Counted from the stretch's first letter, positions 1 through 7,291 are shown. The stretch: DNA of 23,365 nt from Lachnospiraceae bacterium UBA4711 (GCA_002404515.1 DHJV01000125.1:19118-42482), one strand, 5' to 3'. The notes: generated by a model not told the origin, from the sequence alone. Made by a program: numbers and translations.

Positions 1-3
1 GCG

Positions 4-270
4 GATTGCTCCAAGCGGGAAAGTAGTTGGAGAAATGGAGTAGGAGCAAAGCAAGCAGGAAAGGGAAGATTGCTCCAAGTAGGAAGAGAGTAGGAAAAAT
101 GAGATTGGAGCAAAGCAAGCAGGATAGGAAGGATAGCTCCAAGTGGGAAGAAAGTAGGCAAAATGAGATTGGAGTAAAGCGAGCAGGAAAGGGAAGATTG
201 CTCCAAGTAGGAAGAGAGTAGGAAAAATGAAGTTGGAGTAAAGCGAGCTGAAAATGACGATTTGCTCCAA
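4..270. repeat. 64-bp tandem repeat array, at least four units
   Basis: Units begin at about 4, 68, 132 and 196, each opening with GATTGCTCCAAG or a near copy. A partial fifth begins at 259 with one extra T. Each unit also carries TTGGAGCAA or TTGGAGTAA (TAGGAGCAA in the first), the reverse complement of its TTGCTCCAA, so every unit can fold into hairpins within itself or with its neighbour. The array is purine-rich, runs off the left edge, and stops about 50 bp before rdgB. The period is not a multiple of three and unit changes are not codon-like, so it is unlikely to be protein coding. No function can be assigned. It fills the gene-free stretch at the left of the window. Confidence 0.9.
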
Positions 271-318
271 TTAGAGATAAATTAGAGAAGAAAAATAAGA
301 AAGAGGAGATATAGGCAG

Positions 319-909
319 ATGAAGAAGATTATTTTTGCAACAGGTAATGCGAATAAGATGGTGGAGGTGCGCATGATCCTGGCGGATTGTGGGTATGAGA
401 TTGTTTCTATGAAAGAAGCAGGCATCGACATTGATATCGTGGAGGATGGCAAGACATTTGAGGAGAATGCGATCATCAAAGCGACAGCCATCAGCAAGAC
501 AAAGGAAGCCGAAGGCTGTGTGGTTCTCGCCGACGATAGTGGTCTGGAGGTTGATTACATGGATGGCGCGCCGGGCATTTACTCTGCAAGATGGCAGGGC
601 GAGGATACGCCGTACAGCATCAAGAATCAGATGATTATTGATGCGCTTGCAGATGCAAAAGAGGAAGAGCGGACGGCACGGTTCGTATGTGCGATTGCGG
701 CTGCATTTCCGGATGGTACGGTGACAACACGCCGGGGTGTGATCGAAGGTATGATCGCGCATCAGCCTGCCGGGGAAAATGGATTTGGTTATGATCCGAT
801 CTTCTTCCTGCCGGAGTATGGAAAGACGACTGCAGAGCTGGCACCGGAAGATAAGAACAAGATCAGCCATCGTGGACGTGCGTTGGAAATGATTCGCGAG
901 GTATTGTAG
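319..909 (+). CDS. rdgB: XTP/dITP (non-canonical purine NTP) pyrophosphatase, RdgB/HAM1 family
   Basis: This 196-residue protein has the usual family length. It hydrolyses dITP, XTP and ITP to the monophosphate plus pyrophosphate, keeping deaminated purines out of DNA and RNA in the cytoplasm. Visible family motifs in order are TGNANK at the N-terminus (phosphate binding), FEENAIIKA, LADDSGLEVD with the acidic metal-binding residues, GAPGIYSARW, GENGFGYDPIF, and KNKISHRGRAL at the C-terminus. A purine-rich AGAGGAGAT Shine-Dalgarno lies about 10 bases before the ATG. The next gene starts 23 bp after the stop, so the two are probably cotranscribed, a common pairing in Clostridia. The base composition is visibly richer in GC than the mobile element to the right, as expected for host genes. 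Confidence 0.96.
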   Translation: MKKIIFATGNANKMVEVRMILADCGYEIVSMKEAGIDIDIVEDGKTFEENAIIKATAISKTKEAEGCVVLADDSGLEVDYMDGAPGIYSARWQGEDTPYSIKNQMIIDALADAKEEERTARFVCAIAAAFPDGTVTTRRGVIEGMIAHQPAGENGFGYDPIFFLPEYGKTTAELAPEDKNKISHRGRALEMIREVL

Positions 910-932
910 TATAGGATTCGAAGGAGGAAATT

Positions 933-1490
933 ATGCTGCGGATTTTGGTAATGAGTGATTCGCATGGGCGAAATGAAAACGTGGAGCTTGCAATCGCGCA
1001 GGTGCGGGAAGAAATTGGCGAATTCCAGATGCTGATTCATCTGGGCGATGTCGGAGATGCACGTGAAATTGAATCATTGGCAGGTGTGCCATGTTATATC
1101 GTGCGCGGAAATACCGATTATGATGCAAAGCTTCTGAATGCAAATGTGATCGAAGCTGGCGGACATCGCATTTTCGCAACGCATGGGCATCTGTATCAGG
1201 TGGACATACGGTTGGATCTGCTGCGGTTAGCAGCATTGGAAAATGATTGCGATATCGCGATGTATGGACACACGCATGTGCCATATCTGGAGGAAGATCC
1301 AGATGATACAAGGAAGCACGCTGATGCGTGCACAGGTCATCAAACCTATGGTTTGGTGACAGATGATATTACGATCTTGAATCCGGGCAGCATTTCGAAG
1401 CCGCGGCAGGCGGATCACCGTTACACATATATGGTGATGGAAATTGACGATGAAGATGAAGTGACATACGAATTAAGGTATGTCGAATGA
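933..1490 (+). CDS. YfcE/MJ0936-family metallophosphoesterase
   Basis: A 185-residue calcineurin-like phosphodiesterase. The dimetal ligands are visible in order: DSHG near residue 9, GDV near 39, GNTD near 59, THGH near 84 and GHTH near 112, followed by the family's NPGS turn near 150. Members cleave phosphodiester bonds in model substrates, but the cellular substrate is generally unknown. Between GHTH and NPGS there is a short acidic and polar insertion (about residues 118-138) that many homologues lack. AAGGAGG sits six bases before the ATG. It follows rdgB by 23 bp and probably shares its transcript. A link to nucleotide housekeeping is only implied by that neighbour. Confidence 0.92.
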   Translation: MLRILVMSDSHGRNENVELAIAQVREEIGEFQMLIHLGDVGDAREIESLAGVPCYIVRGNTDYDAKLLNANVIEAGGHRIFATHGHLYQVDIRLDLLRLAALENDCDIAMYGHTHVPYLEEDPDDTRKHADACTGHQTYGLVTDDITILNPGSISKPRQADHRYTYMVMEIDDEDEVTYELRYVE

Positions 1491-1515
1491 TGATGGCGGA
1501 AGAAGAGGATATGTA

Positions 1516-1668
1516 TATGGAGTTGTAAATAATACACATTGTAAAGCAGACCGTTGAAGCACGCTGGTACTTAATGAACGGCAACTTGTTGACGTGAATT
1601 TAGTACCACTGCGTGATGAACCGAGCGAGAGCGTGTCTGCGTATAATGTGTATTGTTTACAACTCATA
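1516..1668. repeat. Composite imperfect palindrome (MITE-like or structured RNA)
   Basis: Outer arms 1520-1540 and 1645-1665 are inverted copies of each other with one mismatch (GAGTTGTAAATAATACACAT pairs with its complement on the right). Inside them GCAGAC (1546-1551) pairs with GTCTGC (1635-1640), and ACGC-TGGTACT (1561-1571) pairs with AGTACCA-CT-GCGT (1602-1614) around a two-base bulge. GCACGCT can alternatively pair with AGCGTGT just before the right arm. There is no T-run after the right arm, so it is not a simple terminator. It fills most of the space between the yfcE-type gene and rlmD. A miniature transposable element and a structured leader RNA both remain possible. Confidence 0.75.
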
Positions 1669-1725
1669 GAGAAATAAGTTATTCCGCAATCATATGAGAA
1701 TAAACGAAAATGAGGAGACAGTCGA

Positions 1726-3156
1726 GTGAAAAAAGGTGATGTATGCGAGGGAATCATCGAGCGTTATGATTTCCCAAACAAAGGAAGCTTTCAGGTGGAC
1801 GAGCGCAAGGTGACGATCAAGGGCGCCCTGCCGGGACAGAAAGTGAAATACATGGTAACAAAGAAAAAAAGCGGTATGGCAGAGGGCAAGGTGCTGGAAG
1901 TCTTGGAGCGGAGTCCGCTGGAAGACGTAGAGCCGACCTGCCCTTATTTTGGTGCGTGCGGTGGATGCGCCTACCAGACGATGTCGTATGACAATCAGTT
2001 GAAGCTGAAAGCGGACATGGTGAAAGCGTTGCTTGACCGTGTGCTTCTGGCGGAGGATTCCAACTCAAAGGATTATGAGTGGGAGGGAATCCTTGGTTCG
2101 CCGAGCCAGACCGCGTACCGGAACAAAATGGAATTTACATTTGGTGATGCCTACAAGGACGGTCCGTTGGCACTCGGGTTGCATCAGAAAGGAAGCTTCT
2201 ATGATATCCTGACAGTCGATGGATGTGAGATCATTGGCGCGGATTGGAGTCGCATACTTACGGCGACACTCGCATTTTTTTCGGAACGAAATGTGCCGTT
2301 CTTTCATCGGATGCGGCATGAGGGAATCCTGCGGAATCTGGTGGTGCGCCAGTCGCGGGCAAATGGGCAGTTCCTGATCAACTTGGTAACTTCGACACAG
2401 TGGGACGCATATGGATTCGATGTAAAACAGCTGCTTCAGGAGTTCGTGGAAATGCTGCTGGAACTGGAGAAAACCGATGCATTTGAGGGAAGTATAGCAG
2501 GTATTTTGTACACAGAAAATGACGCTTTGGGCGATGTGGTGCAGAGTGACCGGATGGAGCTTCTGTATGGACAGGATTACATCGAGGAAGAAATCCTTGG
2601 ACTTACGTTCAAGATTTCGCCGTTTTCATTTTTCCAGACAAATACAGGTGGCTGTGAGGTGCTGTATCAGAAGGCACGCGATTATATCATGCAGGGCAGC
2701 GTGAAGCTCGATGGCGACAAGACCGTGTTCGATCTGTATAGTGGAACCGGCACGATCGCACAGATGATGGCAGCAGTTTCTAAGAAAGTGATCGGAATCG
2801 AAATCGTGGAGGAAGCGGTCGAAGCAGCAAAGGAAAATGCGAAAGCAAATGGACTTTCCAACTGTGAATTCATCGCAGGCGATGTGTTAAAGGCAATCGA
2901 CCTTGTGGAAGACAAACCGGATCTGATCATTGTCGATCCGCCGCGGGATGGGATTCATCCGAAAGCGTTGGAGAAAATCCTTGCATTTGGCGTGGACGAG
3001 ATCGTCTATATCAGTTGCAAGCCGACCTCATTGGCACGTGATCTGGAGACAATCATTCGCCGCGGATACCATGTGGATAAGGTTTCTTGCGTCGACCAAT
3101 TTCCGAGAACAAATCATGTGGAGACTATAATAGGGCTACGTCGTACAAATTCGTGA
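1726..3156 (+). CDS. rlmD: 23S rRNA (uracil-C5)-methyltransferase, RlmD/RumA family; ICE target gene
   Basis: This 476-residue enzyme transfers a methyl group from S-adenosylmethionine to C5 of a uridine in 23S rRNA. The N-terminal 60 or so residues form a TRAM RNA-binding region. Four iron-sulfur cysteines are visible, C72, C78, C81 and C167. The SAM site is VFDLYSGTGTIAQ, followed by IVDPPRDGIHP, the catalytic cysteine in ISCKPTS (C431) and FPRTNHVET near the end. The start is GTG with GAGGAG about eight bases upstream. The final residues, IIGLRRTNS, differ from the VxLLSR-like tails usual after HVET in this family. This fits replacement of the last codons by an inserted ICE, leaving the enzyme essentially full length. 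Which uridine it modifies, and whether the symbol rlmD or rlmCD fits better, cannot be read from sequence. Confidence 0.93.
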   Translation: MKKGDVCEGIIERYDFPNKGSFQVDERKVTIKGALPGQKVKYMVTKKKSGMAEGKVLEVLERSPLEDVEPTCPYFGACGGCAYQTMSYDNQLKLKADMVKALLDRVLLAEDSNSKDYEWEGILGSPSQTAYRNKMEFTFGDAYKDGPLALGLHQKGSFYDILTVDGCEIIGADWSRILTATLAFFSERNVPFFHRMRHEGILRNLVVRQSRANGQFLINLVTSTQWDAYGFDVKQLLQEFVEMLLELEKTDAFEGSIAGILYTENDALGDVVQSDRMELLYGQDYIEEEILGLTFKISPFSFFQTNTGGCEVLYQKARDYIMQGSVKLDGDKTVFDLYSGTGTIAQMMAAVSKKVIGIEIVEEAVEAAKENAKANGLSNCEFIAGDVLKAIDLVEDKPDLIIVDPPRDGIHPKALEKILAFGVDEIVYISCKPTSLARDLETIIRRGYHVDKVSCVDQFPRTNHVETIIGLRRTNS

Positions 3157-3325
3157 AAATCCTTGAATTTACGCACTTTTGCAGCTTTTTCAATTTCGGC
3201 AGAACCGATGTGAAAAGGCACAAAAAGCAGATAGTGGACAGAATTCATGTCGTTGTCGGCTATAGAGTCGACACGAGGGACACAATATTCTTTGATGAAT
3301 AAAAGTGAATAAAATAGCCAATTTG
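3110..3325. other. Probable left junction (attL) of the ICE
   Basis: This interval runs from the HVET codons at the end of rlmD to the first terminator. The composition changes from the host style to the AT-rich style of the element, and no gene is seen between 3157 and 3394. Insertion of Tn1549-type elements at the 3' end of rumA/rlmD is established for some clostridial ICEs. The exact crossover cannot be fixed without the right end, which should repeat the core and carry the native rlmD tail. A weak dyad (CGTTGTCG ... CGACACG, 3252-3277) lies in the interval. Confidence 0.5.
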
Positions 3326-3376
3326 GCAGGGATATTTAATTACAAAATATTGAATATCCCTGCCTTTTATTTTTCT
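3325..3376 (+). terminator. Rho-independent terminator at the left end of the element
   Basis: GGCAGGGATATT (3325-3336) pairs perfectly with AATATCCCTGCC (3353-3364) and is followed by TTTTATTTTTCT. It would stop transcripts from rlmD before they enter the element. It lies only about 18 bases before the next Shine-Dalgarno, so the following gene needs a promoter nearby or read-through. Confidence 0.85.
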
Positions 3377-3394
3377 AGTCAAGGAGGTGTCTAT

Positions 3395-3562
3395 ATGTTA
3401 AAGATAAGGCTTCAGGGGACAAAAAATGATATACGCTGGCTTGTACGTTTGTTTCAGAGAGATAAACGATTTGAAGTGCAGAATGTTTCTACATTTTTTG
3501 ATAATGTAGGGACGGACAAATACAAGAGAGTGTATGCAGAAATTCACAGAAAAGCAAAATAA
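3395..3562 (+). CDS. Small conserved ICE protein of unknown function (55 aa)
   Basis: The ATG at 3395 is preceded at ideal distance by AAGGAGGTG and follows the terminator, so it is preferred over an upstream in-frame start at 3305 that would read through the hairpin. The product, opening MLKIRLQGTKNDIRWLVRLF, is short, basic and predicted mixed alpha/beta. It resembles from memory the small DUF3970-like proteins that stand at the front of many clostridial conjugative elements. That family name is a suggestion only. No catalytic motif, membrane segment or signal peptide is visible. The gene begins the maintenance block ahead of parA and parB. Confidence 0.75.
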   Translation: MLKIRLQGTKNDIRWLVRLFQRDKRFEVQNVSTFFDNVGTDKYKRVYAEIHRKAK

Positions 3563-3575
3563 AGTGTCAAAGGGA

Positions 3576-3629
3576 GACTCGCCAGAAAGGTAGGTACGAA
3601 AGTTTGGATAAGAAGATGGGGGGTGAGTT
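3576..3629 (+). promoter_or_regulatory. Possible stem that hides the next gene's Shine-Dalgarno
   Basis: GACTCGCC (3576-3583) can pair with GGTGAGTT (3622-3629), eight pairs including two G-U. The right arm is part of the GGGGGGTGAG run that serves as ribosome site for the TTG start at 3636. Folding would mask it, suggesting translational control. This is a hand-found fold without covariation support. Confidence 0.35.
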
Positions 3630-3635
3630 TTCGGA

Positions 3636-3998
3636 TTGGGTGCAAATTCAAAAAAGAGAGAAATGCGAAGATATGAGCTGAAAAAGCACTTGATTGGGGT
3701 AAACTCAACTTCTTATAAGGAACTTAAAGAAAAATTCGATGTATGCGATAAAGTAATTGTTGGTGATCTGGAGTACATAGAAGATGTGGAAGGAATTACA
3801 TTGGAACGAAAACCAGGAGTTGGGGGATATGTGAGGGTAGCACAATCTTGGAGAGACAGGAAGTGTCCCATGCGTCCTGCTGAAGAAATGGCAATGTTGA
3901 TTGCATACAAAAAAGAAGAAAATCCGGAGCTTAAGAACATTTTTGGGGGAATTCTCATAGAATACTGTTCTCCAAGCTCGTATGAAAATGACATATGA
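3636..3998 (+). CDS. Winged-helix-like DNA-binding protein preceding parA
   Basis: A product of 120 residues from the TTG at 3636, which has a GGGGTGAG ribosome site ten bases upstream. The in-frame ATG at 3663 is an alternative but has only a poor site. Residues about 10-70 (MRRYELKKHLIGVNSTSYKE onward, ending in a PGVGGYVRV strand-turn) read like a DeoR-type winged helix that recognises DNA and then forms a beta wing. The C-terminal part shows no known domain to me. It lies 22 bp upstream of parA and is probably cotranscribed with it. A role as regulator of the maintenance module is plausible from position and fold, but unproven. Confidence 0.75.
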   Translation: MGANSKKREMRRYELKKHLIGVNSTSYKELKEKFDVCDKVIVGDLEYIEDVEGITLERKPGVGGYVRVAQSWRDRKCPMRPAEEMAMLIAYKKEENPELKNIFGGILIEYCSPSSYENDI

Positions 3999-4020
3999 TT
4001 TTTAGGAAAGGAACAACGGT

Positions 4021-4803
4021 ATGTGTAAGGTAATAGCAATTGTAAATCAAAAAGGTGGTGTGGCAAAAACCACAACAACCGTGAACTTAGGTATAGGTTT
4101 AGCAAATGAAGGAAAAAGGGTATTGTTAATTGATTCGGACAGCCAAGGATCGCTTTCGTCTTGTTTGGGTGTAGCAGAGCCAGATGAGCTTAATGTTACA
4201 TTACCTACGATAATGTCAAAGATAATGAATGACGAAGAGTTTGATAACACCTGGGGAGTTTTAAAGCATGAAGAGGGTATCTCTTTCTTACCTTGCAATA
4301 TAGAATTGTCTGGACTTGAAGTGTCAATGGTAAGCATGATGCGTAGAGAATTTATATTGAGTGAATATGTTGAGAAAGTTAGGGACTTATATGATTTTAT
4401 CTTAATTGACTGTAACTCAAGCTTGGGAATGATGACTATGAATGCACTAACAACTGCGGATTCTATTATTATCCCAATTCAGGCAGCTTATTTATCTGTT
4501 AAGGGGTTGCAGCAGCTTATAACAACTATCAGTAAGACGAAGAAATACCTCAATCCTGATTTGGGTATAGAGGGAATTCTTTTTACGATGATGGATAGTA
4601 GAACCAATTATGCGAGGGAAATAAAACAACTTGTTGAAAACTCGTATGGAAAAAATGTCAGAGTGTTTGATTCGGTAATTCCGTTCTCCGTTCGAGCTTC
4701 TGAAACTTCTGCCGAGGGAGTGAGTATATTTAAGCATGATCCGAAGGGAAAGGTTGCTATGGCGTACAAGAATCTTGTGAAGGAGGTGCTGAATTATGAG
4801 TAA
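4021..4803 (+). CDS. parA: ParA/Soj-family partition ATPase
   Basis: A 260-residue deviant Walker ATPase. QKGGVAKTTTTVNLG (residues about 10-24, K11 and K16) is the ParA P-loop with its signature lysine. LLIDSDSQGS is motif A', and DFILIDCNSSLG is the Walker B region. There is no N-terminal helix-turn-helix, so it is the short Soj/type Ib-like form that binds DNA non-specifically when loaded with ATP. With ParB it would segregate the circular form of the element after excision. AAGGAAC precedes the ATG. Its last eight bases overlap parB, implying translational coupling. In related ICEs this pair accompanies RepA and supports a plasmid-like phase of the life cycle. Confidence 0.95.
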   Translation: MCKVIAIVNQKGGVAKTTTTVNLGIGLANEGKRVLLIDSDSQGSLSSCLGVAEPDELNVTLPTIMSKIMNDEEFDNTWGVLKHEEGISFLPCNIELSGLEVSMVSMMRREFILSEYVEKVRDLYDFILIDCNSSLGMMTMNALTTADSIIIPIQAAYLSVKGLQQLITTISKTKKYLNPDLGIEGILFTMMDSRTNYAREIKQLVENSYGKNVRVFDSVIPFSVRASETSAEGVSIFKHDPKGKVAMAYKNLVKEVLNYE

Positions 4804-5686
4804 GACAAGTAGTGCATCAAAGATAAAGATGAAATCATTTGAAGATTTGTTTGGTACAAATGAAGTAGTTGGTGCAAAAAACATTAGCGGAGAGATCAGG
4901 GATATTCCATTGAATAGCTTACATACTTTTAGGAACCATCCTTTTAAAGTGCGTGAAGAAAAGTTGGATGAGTTGGTTGAAAGTGTTAAACAGCATGGTG
5001 TCTTAGTGCCTGGAATTGCAAGAATGCGTCCACAGGGGGGATATGAAATAATTGCAGGACATACCCGGAAAGCAGCTTGTGAGCTTGCAGGATTAGATAC
5101 AATGCCAATGTTTATCCGTAACTTGAATGATGATGAAGCAACTATTGTCATGGTCGATAGTAATATTCAGAGGGAGGATATTCTTCCTAGTGAAAGAGCC
5201 AGGGCATATAGTATGAGATATTATGCAATGAAACATCAGGGTATAAAAGGAAATGGAAGTAGCCTAGAGCTAATGAGTGAGGAAACTGGAGAAAATCAGA
5301 AGAAGATTCAGCGATATATCCGCCTGGCAAGATTAAATGATGGCTTACTTGATTTGCTGGATGCAAATAAATTGGGGTTGGTACAAGGGGTTGATATTTC
5401 TTTCCTGAATGAGCAAGAACAACAGTGGGTTCTTGATGCAATGTTTGATATGAATATATTTCCCAACACACAGCAGTCGGCAAGGTTGAAGGCTTTTAGT
5501 CGAGAAAATACTCTTGATCAAAATGGAGTGAGAGATATTTTAATGCCAGATCTTGCAGCGAAAAAATCAAGAAAGGTTACTTTCAAAGCCGATAAGTTAG
5601 ACGAATATTTTGATGAGAAATACACAGAAGAGATGATAACAGATATTATTGTCGATCTTCTTAACGAGTGGAAGAAACGGGGGTAA
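4796..5686 (+). CDS. parB: ParB/Spo0J-family partition protein
   Basis: A 296-residue protein. The N-terminal nuclease-like fold carries the family box YEIIAGHTRKAACELAG (residues about 82-98), the counterpart of GERRxRA, and DDEATIVMVDSNIQREDILPSERA. A helix-turn-helix region follows (about 155-185: EETGENQKKIQRYIRLARL), which should recognise a centromere-like site. The C-terminal tail is probably for dimerisation. AAGGAGG lies inside the end of parA, and the ATG overlaps the parA stop region. I did not find a convincing parS repeat next to it. The 23-bp repeats in the following repA are an alternative binding place worth considering. Confidence 0.94.
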   Translation: MSKTSSASKIKMKSFEDLFGTNEVVGAKNISGEIRDIPLNSLHTFRNHPFKVREEKLDELVESVKQHGVLVPGIARMRPQGGYEIIAGHTRKAACELAGLDTMPMFIRNLNDDEATIVMVDSNIQREDILPSERARAYSMRYYAMKHQGIKGNGSSLELMSEETGENQKKIQRYIRLARLNDGLLDLLDANKLGLVQGVDISFLNEQEQQWVLDAMFDMNIFPNTQQSARLKAFSRENTLDQNGVRDILMPDLAAKKSRKVTFKADKLDEYFDEKYTEEMITDIIVDLLNEWKKRG

Positions 5687-5690
5687 TAGA

Positions 5691-6725
5691 ATGGGTAACA
5701 AATTAGTATTCGATTATTTTTTTGGAAAAGAATCAGAAATGTTCTCGTTCTACCGAATTCCAAGAATGCTGATTAAAGATCCTAATTTTTCACACCTTTC
5801 CTGTGAAGCTAAACTTTTGTATGGATTAATGCTTGATAGAATGGCACTTTCTCAGCGTAATGGTTGGCATGATGACGATAATAGGACGTATATTATATAC
5901 ACTATTGATGAAGCTGCTGCGGATTTAAACTGTGGCAGGGGAAAAGCTATAAGGGTAATGGCTGAATTAGATAGCACATCTGGGATTGGATTAATAGAAA
6001 AAATTAGAAGAGGTTTAGGAAAACCTGATATCATATATGTGAAGAATTTTGTTGGTGTTGTAGCAGAACAGGCAAGGGAGACATCTGACGAATTTGCAGA
6101 AGTTCCAAAATCGAACTTCAAGAAGTCTCAGAATCAAATTTGCAGAAGTTCCAAAATCGAACTTCAGGAAGTTCCAGAAAAGGATTTCAAGAAGTCCCAG
6201 GATAAGACTTCAAGAAGTTCTAATATGATACCTCAAGAAGTTTCGTTATGGGACTCTAATTATACTTATAAGAGTAATACTTATGAGAACTATACTAATC
6301 TTATCAATCCTTCTGATGATTCAAATAGAGCTTTGAGCTGTAAAGCTGATGTGATGGATGAGATGGAGAACATCAGAGTATATATAAAATCAAATATTGA
6401 TTATGACGAACTTGTTGAAAGACACAGGACAAGTAAAGCCAGTATAGATGAAATCGTTGAACTGGTAGTTGAAACCATAGCAATGAAAACCGAAACCATT
6501 AGGATAAAAGGACTTGATATGCCATATGAAGTGGTGAAAAGCAGGTTTGAGAAACTTGATAGTGTTATTATCGAGTATGTATTAGAAAGTGTCAGCAATA
6601 ATACAACAAAGGTGAGAAATATAAAAAATTATCTATTGACTGTATTATTCAATGCCCCAACTACTTGTAATAACTATTATGTGACAGAGGTTAATCATGA
6701 TCTTTATGGCAGGAAAGATATGTAA
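5691..6725 (+). CDS. repA: RepA_N-family replication initiator with in-gene iterons
   Basis: A 344-residue protein from the ATG four bases after the parB stop, with AACGGGGG as ribosome site. An in-frame upstream start at 5649 lies inside parB and is rejected. Residues about 16-125 (FYRIPRMLIKDPNFSHLSCE, then a winged-helix core) match the RepA_N initiator domain of Gram-positive theta plasmids. Residues about 136-189 are a repetitive linker, period 23 residues (EVPKSNFKKSQ... then EVPEKDFKKSQ...), encoded by 23-bp direct repeats. The C-terminal part (about 222-344) resembles the DUF6017-type domain found in ICE RepA proteins. In pSK41-like plasmids the origin lies in the middle of rep, so this gene probably contains its own origin. 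Its neighbours parA and parB support a replicating circular stage. Confidence 0.9.
   Translation: MGNKLVFDYFFGKESEMFSFYRIPRMLIKDPNFSHLSCEAKLLYGLMLDRMALSQRNGWHDDDNRTYIIYTIDEAAADLNCGRGKAIRVMAELDSTSGIGLIEKIRRGLGKPDIIYVKNFVGVVAEQARETSDEFAEVPKSNFKKSQNQICRSSKIELQEVPEKDFKKSQDKTSRSSNMIPQEVSLWDSNYTYKSNTYENYTNLINPSDDSNRALSCKADVMDEMENIRVYIKSNIDYDELVERHRTSKASIDEIVELVVETIAMKTETIRIKGLDMPYEVVKSRFEKLDSVIIEYVLESVSNNTTKVRNIKNYLLTVLFNAPTTCNNYYVTEVNHDLYGRKDM
6098..6258 (+). repeat. 23-bp direct repeats (iterons), probable replication origin inside repA
   Basis: Seven consecutive 23-bp units start at 6098, 6121, 6144, 6167, 6190, 6213 and 6236. The units open AGAAGTTCC, AGAAGTCTC, AGAAGTTCC, GGAAGTTCC, AGAAGTCCC, AGAAGTTCT and AGAAGTTTC. 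The first six end in TTCA, TTGC or CTCA, and the seventh is degenerate after its first ten bases. The first and third are identical over all 23 bases. Many units carry the dyad GAAGTTC...GAACTTC. Spacing near two helical turns and location mid-way through a RepA_N gene match the established in-gene origins of this initiator family. Confidence 0.85.
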
Positions 6726-6739
6726 AGAGGTGAACAAAT

Positions 6740-6937
6740 ATGGAAGATGCTATGAAAAAACGTTGTTTAAAAAGATTTGTGATTTCAGATTTTATTTTAT
6801 GCGGAATATCTGTACTGAGTCTAAAAATATCAGGCTTGTTTTTCTTTGTTATTTGCGCAGGGATATTTACATTTTATTATTTTGGAGAAGTAGTTATAAT
6901 TTATACAGAAGATAGTAAAGGAGAAAAAGAATTATGA
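6740..6937 (+). CDS. Small membrane protein, unknown (65 aa)
   Basis: It opens with a basic stretch (MEDAMKKRCLKRF) and then has two closely spaced hydrophobic segments (about residues 13-31 and 32-53) ending in an acidic tail, so it probably forms a hairpin in the membrane. AAAGAGGTG stands at good distance before the ATG. It follows repA by 14 bp and overlaps the next gene by an ATGA stop-start, which implies coupled translation. I do not recognise the family. An entry-exclusion or accessory conjugation role would fit the location but nothing in the sequence shows it. Confidence 0.65.
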   Translation: MEDAMKKRCLKRFVISDFILCGISVLSLKISGLFFFVICAGIFTFYYFGEVVIIYTEDSKGEKEL

Positions 6938-7266
6938 GTGGTGTTGCTATCATGCTGTTGATATTTGGTACAGTATTAGCCTCTATAGCGGTTATATATA
7001 TGTTTGTTGATTTTATTTGCGTGTTAGGAGTGAAAAATAAGAAGTGGCATATAAAGACTATATTTAAAACAGAGTGTATTAGGCTATGTGTAGGATTATT
7101 AATTTCCAGTATTGGCTATATATTATGTAGTAAAAAAATGCTTGGAGAAATAGAGGCGAATATTCAGGCTATAGTAATAGCCTACATTATATCTGCAGTT
7201 CCGGTTTTCATTACGCGAATTAGTAATAATTATAAGTATTTACATCAAAAGAAAGAGCACAATTGA
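6934..7266 (+). CDS. Small membrane protein, unknown (110 aa)
   Basis: Three hydrophobic segments are visible, at about residues 3-32, 48-66 and 76-94, separated by lysine-rich loops (VKNKKWHIK) and ending in a basic tail (HQKKEHN). AAAGGAG precedes the ATG inside the previous gene, and the two genes overlap by ATGA. Composition is very AT-rich like the rest of the element. I do not recognise the family. Its coupling with the previous membrane protein suggests that the two act together. Confidence 0.65.
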   Translation: MSGVAIMLLIFGTVLASIAVIYMFVDFICVLGVKNKKWHIKTIFKTECIRLCVGLLISSIGYILCSKKMLGEIEANIQAIVIAYIISAVPVFITRISNNYKYLHQKKEHN

Positions 7267-7291
7267 TATATTAAATAAAGGAGAGTACACA

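Noticed and set aside
27..221. Open reading frame of 64 codons in the repeat array
   Set aside because: It lies wholly in the 64-bp repeats, changes frame from unit to unit, has no proper ribosome site and gives a Lys/Arg/Ser-rich nonsense product.
271..870. Long reverse-strand open frame opposite rdgB
   Set aside because: It is the complement of a clearly conserved gene with strong motifs. The product is Cys/His-rich without family features.
3087..3302. 71-codon frame overlapping the end of rlmD
   Set aside because: It starts inside rlmD in another frame without a ribosome site. It could only matter as a junction remnant and I see no recognisable domain.
3305..3394. Extended N-terminus for the 55-residue protein
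   Set aside because: The extension would translate through the terminator hairpin, while the ATG at 3395 has a perfect ribosome site.
6098..6258. CRISPR-like array
   Set aside because: The units are contiguous 23-bp repeats without spacers and lie within a coding sequence.
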